Assembly: GCA_031178565.1 (NCBI GenBank)
Contig: JAPSIU010000015.1
Location: 1-20,710 of the forward strand
DNA length: 20,710 bases
Source of the DNA: Leucobacter sp.
GTDB taxonomy: Bacteria; Actinomycetota; Actinomycetes; Actinomycetales; Microbacteriaceae
Direction of reading: 5' to 3'
The notes under the pieces were generated by a model. It ran no database searches. It was not told the origin of the DNA and was given only the letters and a program-made list of their open reading frames with translations. Both the position numbers and the translations under genes were made by a program. Shown in pieces: positions 1 to 6,419 of this stretch. Each line of letters opens with the position of its first letter. Position 1 is the first letter of the stretch.

Positions 1-1
1 C

Positions 2-37
2 GCCGTGGACTTCTGCGGATACTGGCGGTCGCACTGA
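2..37 (+). CDS. possible 3' end of a gene entering from the left (partial, unrecognised)
   Basis: Reading from base 2 gives a short open stretch ending in DFCGYWRSH and a TGA at 35-37. Third codon positions here are almost all G or C, which matches coding bias elsewhere in the window and is the only support. The product is not recognised. An alternative is the frame starting at base 3, which stays open to a TAG at 201-203 and translates the 18-bp repeat as Gly-Ala-Ser-rich sequence. That frame has weaker third-position bias before the repeat. The neighbouring window would settle which is right. Confidence 0.35.
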   Translation, partial: AVDFCGYWRSH

Positions 38-57
38 GCGGACCTGGTGCGGCGGCA

Positions 58-147
58 ATGCGGGCGCGGCAGGCAGCGCGGGCGCGGCAGGCAGCGCGGG
101 CGCGGCAGGCAGCGCGGGCGCGGCGGCGAGCGCGGGCGCGGCGAGCG
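58..147. repeat. 18-bp GC-rich tandem repeat, about five units
   Basis: Five contiguous 18-bp units begin at 58, 76, 94, 112 and 130. Units two and three are identical, unit one differs at its first two bases, and units four and five diverge at their 3' ends. The core is GCGGGCGCGGCAGGCA. The period is a multiple of three, and in the frame beginning at base 3 it reads as a Gly-Ala-Ala-Gly-Ser-Ala hexapeptide repeat. It could therefore be the low-complexity tail of a protein entering from the left, or plain non-coding repeat DNA. Confidence 0.8.
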
Positions 148-201
148 GGTGTGACGCGATGGCGGTCGCCCCACGATCCGACAGCAAGCGCTTCCGCCCG
201 T

Positions 202-225
202 AGGAATCTTCCTGCCCGAAGGAAG
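202..225. other. overlapping inverted repeats (AGGAA / TTCCT)
   Basis: AGGAA (202-206) faces TTCCT (209-213), and CTTCCT (208-213) faces AGGAAG (220-225) across a 6-base spacer. The second pair can form a 6-bp hairpin. No T-run follows on either strand, so a terminator is possible but not supported. It lies at the left edge of the gene-free region. Confidence 0.3.
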
Positions 226-272
226 TATCCGCGCTCAAGGCCGCGGGCGCGAACAATTGGCTCGGGCAGGAC

Positions 273-301
273 GAATTACACGGCTGTCATTCATCCACAG
301 G
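273..301 (+). repeat. composite element copy 1: palindrome-like core plus DnaA-box-like 9-mer
   Basis: The core AATTACACGGCTGTCATT is an imperfect dyad. It is followed by TCATCCACA (291-299) and then GG. The 9-mer differs from the canonical DnaA box TTATCCACA at one position. The first 20 bases, counted from the preceding C, are identical to copy 2. Confidence 0.75.
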
Positions 302-361
302 CGAGTGCACGGGCGGTGGAGAACGTTCGACGCCACGCGGAGCCCGACTCACACGTCGAGC

Positions 362-390
362 GAATTACACGGCTGTCATTTCTCCACAGG
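362..390 (+). repeat. composite element copy 2: palindrome-like core plus DnaA-box-like 9-mer
   Basis: It has the same core as copy 1, followed by TTCTCCACA (380-388) and GG. The 9-mer is one mismatch from TTATCCACA. It starts 89 bp after copy 1, in the same orientation. The flanks are unrelated, so the conserved unit is only about 29 bp and this is not a long duplication. Confidence 0.75.
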
Positions 391-482
391 GGCCGCCCGC
401 CTGTGGGAACCCCCTCCGGGCTTTGCGCCTCGGTCCGCGAGCTTCCGGCCGTACGACAGGGATCGGCCGGGAAACGGCACCA

Positions 483-510
483 GAATTACACCGGTGTAAT
501 TATCCACAGG
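483..510 (+). repeat. composite element copy 3: perfect palindrome plus consensus DnaA box
   Basis: AATTACACCGGTGTAATT (484-501) is a perfect 18-bp palindrome. A perfect DnaA-box consensus, TTATCCACA (500-508), overlaps its right end by two bases and is followed by GG. It starts 121 bp after copy 2, in the same orientation. This copy appears to be the symmetric form of which copies 1 and 2 are degenerate versions. A palindrome of this size suggests a dimeric transcription factor. The DnaA-box match may reflect real DnaA binding or chance. Confidence 0.75.
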
Positions 511-551
511 GCGGCCTGCCCACGAGCAGGACGAGCGAAAACGACCACCGA

Positions 552-1322
552 TCAAGCGAGGATCCCGAGTTCCATCGCACGGAGCACGGCCCGAGTGCGG
601 TCGCTCACCCCCAGCTTCTCGAAGACGTGCAGCAGGTGGGTCTTCACGGTCGACTCGCCGATGAAGAGCCGCGCCGCGATCTCGGGATTGCTGAGCCCCT
701 CGGCGACCAGCGCGAGGATCTCGGTCTCGCGCGGAGTGAGACTCGGCCGCGACCCGGACGCACCGTTCCCCGAGGCACGGATCCCCGACGCATCGATCCC
801 CGACGCACCGTTCCCGGACGCGTCGATCCCGGACGAGCCCGAGCCGGCGCCGGTCGCGCGGGCGACCAGCACTGCGGCGATCGACGGCGCGAGCACGGTC
901 TGACCGGCCGCGACCGCTCGGACCCCCGCCGCGAGTTCGGCCGCCGGAGCCGCCTTCACGAGATATCCGCTCGCACCCGATTCGATGGCGGCGAGGATCT
1001 GGTCGTCGTCCTCGTACGTCGTGAACACCAGTACACGCGGCGCCTGAGCCGCCGCACCAGCGTCCGGAATCTCGGGTTCGGGTACGCCGACGGCAGCTCC
1101 CCTTGCGCCGTGCACGATGCGCCGGGTCGCCTCGACGCCCCCGATGCCCGGCATGCGCAGGTCCATCAGCACCACCTCGGGACGGAGCGAGGCGACCAGT
1201 TCGACGGCTTCCTCCCCCGACGACGCTTCGCCGACGACTTCGAAGTCGGGCTCGGTATCGAGCAGCCCGACCACCCCGGCGCGCACGATCGGGTGATCGT
1301 CGACCACCAGCACCCGGATCAC
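552..1322 (-). CDS. LuxR/NarL-family DNA-binding response regulator
   Basis: This is a two-component output protein of 256 aa that probably controls the ABC exporter genes upstream in the same operon. The receiver domain spans about 1-150, with acidic residues D9 and phospho-acceptor D54 (in LMDLRMPG) and K123 (in GYLVK). A LuxR-type helix-turn-helix spans about 194-250 (SLTPRETEIL, then SNPEIAARL and STVKTHL). The GTG start is chosen because it overlaps the kinase stop codon (GTGA) and begins directly with the receiver's first strand; the longer open frame upstream is antisense shadow. Two oddities stand out. The receiver has an Ala/Pro-rich insertion of roughly 20 residues at about 72-95. 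The linker to the DNA-binding domain (about 165-194) is a pentapeptide repeat of the type G-x-x-A-S. Confidence 0.92.
   Translation of the reverse strand: MIRVLVVDDHPIVRAGVVGLLDTEPDFEVVGEASSGEEAVELVASLRPEVVLMDLRMPGIGGVEATRRIVHGARGAAVGVPEPEIPDAGAAAQAPRVLVFTTYEDDDQILAAIESGASGYLVKAAPAAELAAGVRAVAAGQTVLAPSIAAVLVARATGAGSGSSGIDASGNGASGIDASGIRASGNGASGSRPSLTPRETEILALVAEGLSNPEIAARLFIGESTVKTHLLHVFEKLGVSDRTRAVLRAMELGILA
741..830 (-). repeat. 15-bp in-frame tandem repeat in the response-regulator linker
   Basis: Six degenerate 15-bp units encode GIDAS, GNGAS, GIDAS, GIRAS, GNGAS and GSRPS. The period keeps the reading frame, so changes in copy number would lengthen or shorten the flexible linker between the receiver and the helix-turn-helix without breaking the protein. 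Confidence 0.8.
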
Positions 1323-2680
1323 GCGGCACCCCCCTTTGCTTCGGCGTCTGCTTCTGCGTCGGCTTCGGGGACTGCGCCGGCGCCGGCGCCGGGCGCAGCA
1401 CACGAGCCGGCACCAGCGCCCGCACGCGAGCCCGCGCCCACACCCGCATCCGCACGGACCGGGGCGAGACGGATCTCGAGCCTGGAGCCTCCCTGCGGGC
1501 CGGGTCCGAACCGCACGTCGCCCCCGACGGCGCGCACCCGATCGGCCAGCCCGGTCAGCCCGTATCCGCCGGAAGCACCCGCCTCGCGGGAGGGATCGAC
1601 CCCGGCGGGTCCGATCCCGTCGTCCTCCACGAGCAGCACCGCGCCCCCGTCCGGCGCGCCCCGCAGCGACAGCGCGATCCGCGACGCCCGCGCGTGCTTG
1701 CGCGCGTTCGCCAGCCCCTCCTGCGCGGCCCGCAGCAGCACGACCTGCCGCTCCCGATCGAGCGGAGGGACCGCGACCTCGCATTCCACCCGCAGGCCGG
1801 TGTCGCCTCGCAGGCGCGACACGAGACGCTCGATGGCTGCTTCGAGCCCGCCATCGCCGAGCGGCTGCGTCGTCGCGACGAGCACCCGCGCCTCGGACAC
1901 CGCCTCGCGGGCGGCCGCCCCCACCCGTGCGACTCGATCCGCCGCCCGCGCCGTGTCGCCGGCGTCGAGCGCGCGTTCGGCCTGCTCGCTGAGCATGACG
2001 AGTCCCGTGAGGGTCTGCGTCAGGGTGTCGTGCAGCTCGCGGGAGAGCCGCTCGCGCTCGGCCGCCGCCCCCGCGCTCTCGGAGAGCGCGGAGACCTCGG
2101 CCTGCGACCGGCGCAGCTCCTCCGCGAGCGCCCGGTAGCGCTGCCCCTGATCGAAGATCCGCATGATCCACGTGCCCATCGCGACGGCGAACGCGAAGGA
2201 GATGACCGCGATCGTCAGGGCGACCGCGACGCCGCCGTCCACGCCGTAACGGGTGAAGGTGCTCAGGAATCCGAGGCCCACGGCGACGGCGAGCGCGCCG
2301 CTCCAGGCGATCGCCGACCGGTAACGCGACACGACCGTCCAGATGATCGGGTAGCCGACGGCCTGCAGCGTCGCGAAGTTCGCGAGGGCGGCCGTCGCCA
2401 CCCCGATGATCGCGACCAGGCCGACGAGGAAGAGGAAGTCGACGGGGCGCGGCGGCTCGTCGAGCGTCGCCCGGCGCAGGGCCGAACGCCCGAGCACGAC
2501 GTACCAGACGCCGAACACGACCAGCCAGCCGAGCGTCACCGCGACATCCGCCGGCCCGACGGATGCGGCGTCGGAGGCGAGTTCGAGTGCGCCGACCGCC
2601 GCCATCACGACCACCGTCGCCGAGACACCGATGTCCCACCACCGCAGCGGCCTGCGCGCCGGGGAGTCGATCTCGATCAT
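1319..2680 (-). CDS. DesK/NarX-type sensor histidine kinase (HisKA_3)
   Basis: This is a membrane sensor kinase of 453 aa, partner of the response regulator whose start overlaps its stop. The N-terminal half holds about five or six hydrophobic membrane segments between residues 16 and 172. The dimerisation/phospho-acceptor segment has H217 in RLSRELHDTL, typical of HisKA_3. The ATPase domain has an N box around 319-330 (AQEGLANARKHA), a G1 motif at 353-357 (DDGIG) and a G2 motif at 371-377 (GGYGLTG). No separate extracellular sensory domain is visible, so it probably senses the membrane or an intramembrane partner, as exporter-linked kinases often do (inference). The C-terminal ~45 residues are an Ala/Gly/Glu-rich low-complexity tail outside the kinase fold. 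The start follows the permease stop by 63 bp. Confidence 0.92.
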   Translation of the reverse strand: MIEIDSPARRPLRWWDIGVSATVVVMAAVGALELASDAASVGPADVAVTLGWLVVFGVWYVVLGRSALRRATLDEPPRPVDFLFLVGLVAIIGVATAALANFATLQAVGYPIIWTVVSRYRSAIAWSGALAVAVGLGFLSTFTRYGVDGGVAVALTIAVISFAFAVAMGTWIMRIFDQGQRYRALAEELRRSQAEVSALSESAGAAAERERLSRELHDTLTQTLTGLVMLSEQAERALDAGDTARAADRVARVGAAAREAVSEARVLVATTQPLGDGGLEAAIERLVSRLRGDTGLRVECEVAVPPLDRERQVVLLRAAQEGLANARKHARASRIALSLRGAPDGGAVLLVEDDGIGPAGVDPSREAGASGGYGLTGLADRVRAVGGDVRFGPGPQGGSRLEIRLAPVRADAGVGAGSRAGAGAGSCAAPGAGAGAVPEADAEADAEAKGGAA

Positions 2681-2743
2681 GCACTCACCCTCTCACGAAC
2701 CGCCGACACGGGGGTCGCGCGGACGCCACCGAGGGCCCGAGTC

Positions 2744-3601
2744 CTACGATCGCCGGATCCACCGGAACGTGACGAGGCTCAGCACGAGTCCGGCCACGAG
2801 CCACCCCGCGAGATTCAGCACCACCAGCCCGAGATCCCACGACCCCGACAGCTCCTGCGCCGCGAAGTGCTCGGGCAGGAACACGCTGCGCATCCCCTGC
2901 GCGAGCCATTTCAGCGGGAACAGCGACGCTGCGTTCTGCAGCCACTCCGGCAGCATGGAGAACTGCAGGTAGACGCCCGAGATGAACTGCAGCAGCAGCA
3001 CGATCGGCAGCACGACCGCGGTCGCGCTGCGCGTCGAGCGCGGCACCGCCGCGAGTGCGATCCCGAGCAGCGTCATCGTCGTGATCCCGAGCAGGAAGAT
3101 CCACGCGAAGCGCAGCCACAGCGCGGGATCCGTCGGCAGCTCGACGCCCAGCGCGAGCGCGGCGAAAGCGAGCAGCAGTGCGAGCTGCAGGAGCGAGGTG
3201 ATGAGGATCATCCCGCCCTTGCCGATGAAGTACGACACCGGGGAGAGCGGGGTTCCGCCGAGCCTGCGCAGCCAGCCCTCGCCCTTCTCGCGCGCGATGT
3301 CGACGGCGAGGTTCTGCACGCCCGTGAGCAGCAGGCCCGCCGCGACCATGCCCGGCAGGTAGTAGGCCGCCATCGAGATGCCGCCGGTACCGTCCGGCTT
3401 CGCGCCGACCTCGCCGAGCGAGTCGAAGGCCACCCCGAAGATGCCGAGCATCAGGATGGGGAAGAGGAAGGTGAAGAACACCGTGTCGGGTGTGCGGTAG
3501 TAGCCGCGGAGCTCGAGGCGGATCGCGGCGAGGCCCGCCTGCAGGACCCCCGGGGCGCCTCGCCGCTCGACCGGCCGAGCAGCGGTTGCGATCGTCGTCA
3601 T
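2744..3601 (-). CDS. ABC-2 type transporter permease
   Basis: This is the membrane subunit of a two-gene ABC exporter, 285 aa, with the layout of the ABC-2 family: a cytoplasmic N-terminus, a membrane segment around 42-58 (FFTFLFPILMLGIFG), an extracellular loop, and five further hydrophobic segments up to the C-terminus. The conserved stretch EKGEGWLRRLGGTPLS, between the second and third membrane segments, is typical of drug and antibiotic exporters of this family. The ATG overlaps the ATPase stop codon (ATGA), so the two are translationally coupled. Together with the kinase and regulator downstream, the arrangement resembles operons that sense and export membrane-active or antibiotic compounds. 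The actual substrate cannot be read from the sequence. Confidence 0.93.
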   Translation of the reverse strand: MTTIATAARPVERRGAPGVLQAGLAAIRLELRGYYRTPDTVFFTFLFPILMLGIFGVAFDSLGEVGAKPDGTGGISMAAYYLPGMVAAGLLLTGVQNLAVDIAREKGEGWLRRLGGTPLSPVSYFIGKGGMILITSLLQLALLLAFAALALGVELPTDPALWLRFAWIFLLGITTMTLLGIALAAVPRSTRSATAVVLPIVLLLQFISGVYLQFSMLPEWLQNAASLFPLKWLAQGMRSVFLPEHFAAQELSGSWDLGLVVLNLAGWLVAGLVLSLVTFRWIRRS

Positions 3602-4614
3602 GATGCCGTTCCCTTCATCGCGGCGGGTACCTGGTCCGCATCGGCGTCCCCTCGCGGGTCGGGCGACCCGCCGACCGCCGGGTCTCCCGAGCCGGAATCA
3701 CCGGATCCCGAGCCCGATCCTGGATCGCCCGATCCCGCTGCCTCCGCGGCGATCAAGCCGAGGTAGATCTCCTCGAGCGAGGGCCGCCGCACCTCGAGGT
3801 CGGCGGGCTCTCCGCCGGGAAGCCCCGCCTCCGCGGCCTCGGTCGCCAACCGCGCGACGAGCGCCCCTGGAGCGGCGGTGCGCTCCTCCCGCGCGATCCC
3901 CGCCGAGTCCCTCCAGCGCACGAGCGGCACCCGCGCGTCCGCCCCGCCGAGTTCGGCCGGGGGAGCCTCGGCGACGATCCTGCCGCCCGTCACCACGCCG
4001 ACCCGGTCCGCGAGGTGAGCGGCCTCGTCGAGGTAGTGGGTGGTGAGCAGGATCGCCGTGCCCTCGCCGGTGAGCCCCGCGAGCATGTCCCAGAACCTCC
4101 TCCGCGCCTCGGGGTCGAACCCGGTCGTCGGCTCGTCGAGGAACAGCAGCTCCGGACGTCCCACGATCCCGAGCGCCACGTCGAGGCGGCGCTGCTGCCC
4201 GCCCGACATCTTGCTCGCGCGCCGTCCCGCCTGCTCGGTGAGCCCGACGAGTTCGAGCACTTCGTCGACCCCGCGCGGGTTCGCGTAGAGCGCGCCGAAG
4301 TGGGCGATCAGCTCGCGCGGGGTGTACGGGCCGAGATCGCCGGTGCCCTGGGCGACGATGCCGATCCGGGCCCGCCAGGATCGCGGCGCGCTCAACGGTT
4401 CCTCGCCGAGCACCCGCACCTCCCCCGATCCCGGGCGCCTGATCCCCTCGAGCACCTCGATCGTCGTGCTCTTGCCCGCGCCGTTCGGCCCGAGGAGCGC
4501 GTACGTCTCGCCCGGGGCGATGTCGAGGTCGATGCCGCGGAGCACTTCGTTGTCGCCGTACCGCTTGCTGAGGCCCCGCACCCGCACGGCGCTTCCGTCT
4601 CGTGTCGTGTTCAT
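3598..4614 (-). CDS. ABC transporter ATP-binding protein (drug-export type)
   Basis: This is the nucleotide-binding subunit that powers the adjacent permease, 338 aa. Motifs in order are Walker A at 42-49 (GPNGAGKS), the Q-loop Gln at 89, the signature MSGGQ at 136-140, Walker B LLFLDEP at 156-162, and the switch His at 193 in TTHYLDEA. The C-terminal extension to about 290 is typical of DrrA/CcmA-like exporters. The last ~45 residues are an odd Gly-Ser-Asp-Pro low-complexity tail with SGSGSG runs. The chosen ATG begins shortly before the conserved first strand. An in-frame ATG eight codons upstream, with AGGG just before it, is also possible. The long open frame further upstream is antisense to the neighbouring membrane protein and is not real. 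Confidence 0.93.
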   Translation of the reverse strand: MNTTRDGSAVRVRGLSKRYGDNEVLRGIDLDIAPGETYALLGPNGAGKSTTIEVLEGIRRPGSGEVRVLGEEPLSAPRSWRARIGIVAQGTGDLGPYTPRELIAHFGALYANPRGVDEVLELVGLTEQAGRRASKMSGGQQRRLDVALGIVGRPELLFLDEPTTGFDPEARRRFWDMLAGLTGEGTAILLTTHYLDEAAHLADRVGVVTGGRIVAEAPPAELGGADARVPLVRWRDSAGIAREERTAAPGALVARLATEAAEAGLPGGEPADLEVRRPSLEEIYLGLIAAEAAGSGDPGSGSGSGDSGSGDPAVGGSPDPRGDADADQVPAAMKGTAS

Positions 4615-4679
4615 GGTTCCATGCTGCCGCCGGACCATCGCCCTGCGGCACCCCCGAGCGGCTGATGTTCCGAGCGCGG

Positions 4680-4703
4680 CGCATCCACCGACCGGTGGAT
4701 GCG
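4680..4703. promoter_or_regulatory. perfect 11-bp inverted repeat upstream of the ABC/two-component operon
   Basis: The arm CGCATCCACCG (4680-4690) is separated by two bases from its exact reverse complement (4693-4703). It sits in the 119-bp gap between the membrane-protein stop (4734) and the exporter ATPase start (4614), both on the minus strand. It could be an operator of the exporter operon or a terminator of the upstream gene. No U-rich tract follows on the minus strand, and the 2-base spacing suits a protein-binding site better than an RNA hairpin. Confidence 0.5.
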
Positions 4704-4733
4704 GGGTCGGGGCGCACCGTGCGCGGCACGCGC

Positions 4734-6275
4734 CTACAGCGCGGTCGCGAGGACGGTGAGCGCGAGGTAGACGGCACCGAATCCGACGGCCAGCACGAGC
4801 CCCGCGCCGATCCCGAGCCGCAGGCGCCGGCCGCCGGGACCGACGTGCGCGAAGCGGGAGCGGTCGACGAGACGCAGCCGCGATCCCGCATCTCCGTAGC
4901 CGGTCCGGTCGTCGCGCCAGCGCTCCCACTGCACGATCCGGTCGCCGACGGCGCCCAGCGCCCTGGCGAGCCTCGCCCAGTCCGCGGGGTTCACCGTGAC
5001 GACGTCCCGCCGGGATCGCAGCACGAGCCTGTGATCGACGAGCTCGACGTCGAAGCCCTCCACGTCGTCGACGAGCCAGGCCATCACGTCGGGCGTGAAC
5101 AGGTACAGCGCGTCGCGCTCGTACCCCGGCGGGCAGTACAGCTCGAAGTGACGGTCGAAGTCGCCCTCGAGCGAGAGCACCTGCGACCGATCGGGCGCGA
5201 CGTAGGAGGAGAACGCGGGGAACCGCTGACGCTTCGAACGCAGCAGCACGTTCGGCAGCTCGGTGCGGAGCTCGAGCGTGCAGACGCCCCCGAAGTGGGT
5301 GCCCCCGAACCCCGCTGCGTCCCGGACGTTCTCCCGGTTCGCGATCGTGATGGGCCGCGAGCCCCGGCCGCGCATCACCCGGGACAGGATCTGCGGGCTT
5401 CCGCCCCGCCCCGTGCCGCCGGTCCCGGCGACGGGCCCCGGTTCGTACGAGAGTCCGTTCGCCGCCGCGAACTCGGCCAGTCTGAGATGATCCTCGGCTC
5501 GTGTGACGCGCTGGCGGGCGCGGAAGCTCCACCAGACCAGGATCGCGGCGCCGAGCAGCATCAGCGATATGACCGCCGCCATGCCGAGCAGCTGCGACAC
5601 CATGTCGTCGCTGCGCTCCTCGATCTCCTGGACCACGCCGAAGCCCATCGCGAGGAGCCCGATCGGCATCACGGCGGCCACGAGGCTCACGAAGATCACT
5701 CTGACGAGGTGTCCCCGCTCGGCGAGGTGCGGATGCGCGGTTCTGAACGCCCGCGTCTCGGCGCGCGGCACCCGGCGCCAGAGCGGCCGCACGCGGAAGG
5801 AGGCGGATCCGGATCCCCCGACGCGCTCGATCCCGGCCCAGTCGTGCACGATCACCCGGCGGTTCGGGCGCGTGGCCCGCTCGCGCAGCCGCGCGACGCG
5901 CACGCCGATGCCCGCCGCGATCGGCAGGGCGAACGGGATCATCCAGACGTCGTCGCCCCGGAACGCCAGGGCGAGGAGCAGCACGAGGAGCGCGGGGATC
6001 CCGGCGACGAGCAGGATCCGGGCCCACACCGGCCCCGGGCGCCCGGCGTACAGCAGATACCCGAGCCCGAAGCCGACGATCGCCAGGAATATGAGGCCGC
6101 CGGCACCGCTCGGCGGGGTCGCCATCGCCAACGCGGCGAGCAGCAGGAGCGCAACGAGGTCGTGGACGTGGACGTGGACGTGGACGTGGACGACCCTACC
6201 GTCCGAGAGCGCGGGCGCCCCCGCGGCGAGGCGGTTCCGCCGGAGGGCGGAGGATCCCTTCGCGCTGCCGTTCAT
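4734..6275 (-). CDS. polytopic membrane protein of unknown function with a (Val-His)5 repeat
   Basis: I do not recognise this 513-aa protein. It has hydrophobic segments near residues 40-52, 60-78, 86-106 and 111-129, two more in the middle (starting RVIFVSLVAAVMPIG and QLLGMAAVISLML), then a soluble region of about 200 residues, and a final membrane segment at the extreme C-terminus. The soluble part has mixed charged and aromatic sequence with no catalytic motif I can name. Residues 29-38 are five Val-His dipeptides just before the first membrane segment. The ATG at 6275 is chosen because a -10-like TAGGCT lies 7 bases upstream. A start at Met51 would omit the His repeat and first hydrophobic stretch but has no visible ribosome site. 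It is not obviously linked to the exporter operon downstream. Confidence 0.75.
   Translation of the reverse strand: MNGSAKGSSALRRNRLAAGAPALSDGRVVHVHVHVHVHDLVALLLLAALAMATPPSGAGGLIFLAIVGFGLGYLLYAGRPGPVWARILLVAGIPALLVLLLALAFRGDDVWMIPFALPIAAGIGVRVARLRERATRPNRRVIVHDWAGIERVGGSGSASFRVRPLWRRVPRAETRAFRTAHPHLAERGHLVRVIFVSLVAAVMPIGLLAMGFGVVQEIEERSDDMVSQLLGMAAVISLMLLGAAILVWWSFRARQRVTRAEDHLRLAEFAAANGLSYEPGPVAGTGGTGRGGSPQILSRVMRGRGSRPITIANRENVRDAAGFGGTHFGGVCTLELRTELPNVLLRSKRQRFPAFSSYVAPDRSQVLSLEGDFDRHFELYCPPGYERDALYLFTPDVMAWLVDDVEGFDVELVDHRLVLRSRRDVVTVNPADWARLARALGAVGDRIVQWERWRDDRTGYGDAGSRLRLVDRSRFAHVGPGGRRLRLGIGAGLVLAVGFGAVYLALTVLATAL
6162..6191 (-). repeat. hexanucleotide tandem repeat (5 units) encoding Val-His
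   Basis: Five perfect GTGGAC units on the plus strand read as GTCCAC (Val-His) on the coding strand. The repeat is pure and its period is a multiple of three, so slippage would change the number of Val-His pairs without shifting the frame. Confidence 0.9.
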
Positions 6276-6419
6276 CTCCCCCAGCCTACGGCCCGGGCCC
6301 GGGCGGCGCGCCGGCCCGGCCGGCACCCTGGCCCCGGGGCGGCGCGCCGGCCTGAACGAGCGCCGAGCCCCCGACTGGGTCGGCGCCCGAGACGGACGCC
6401 CGGAGCATAGGCTGAACGG
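6276..6419. promoter_or_regulatory. divergent promoter region with two leaderless-type -10 boxes
   Basis: On the minus strand TAGGCT (6283-6288) ends 7 bases before the ATG of the membrane protein. On the plus strand TAGGCT (6408-6413) ends 6 bases before the GTG of the aldolase. That spacing places transcription starts at or next to the start codons, as in leaderless actinobacterial mRNAs. Between them lies a 16-bp direct repeat, GGGCGGCGCGCCGGCC, at 6301-6316 and 6337-6352, each copy containing the palindrome CGGCGCGCCG. Conventional -35 boxes are not clear. Confidence 0.5.

Larger units (their letters stand above)
204..551. other. gene-free intergenic region carrying three composite repeat elements
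   Basis: I see no credible gene here. The open frames crossing it on the plus strand run far into antisense of the response regulator, and no homology is recognisable. What it holds is the three-copy palindrome plus DnaA-box-like element described separately (273-301, 362-390, 483-510) and a short hairpin, CCTGC (515-519) with GCAGG (526-530), just beyond the response-regulator stop. That hairpin could end the minus-strand operon but has no U-tract. Confidence 0.6.

Noticed and set aside
58..147. CRISPR or mobile-element end
   Set aside because: It is a simple contiguous 18-bp GC repeat with no spacers, no inverted ends and no transposase.
273..510. A replication origin based on the three DnaA-box-like 9-mers
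   Set aside because: There are only three widely spaced boxes, no dnaA or dnaN neighbours and no AT-rich unwinding region; they are better described as a repeated element.
1103..3766. Very long plus-strand open frame (887 codons), and similar long frames opposite the operons
   Set aside because: Stops are rare in such GC-rich DNA. The translations are Arg/Ala/Pro/Asp-rich without domains, while the opposite strand encodes recognisable kinase, permease and ATPase proteins.
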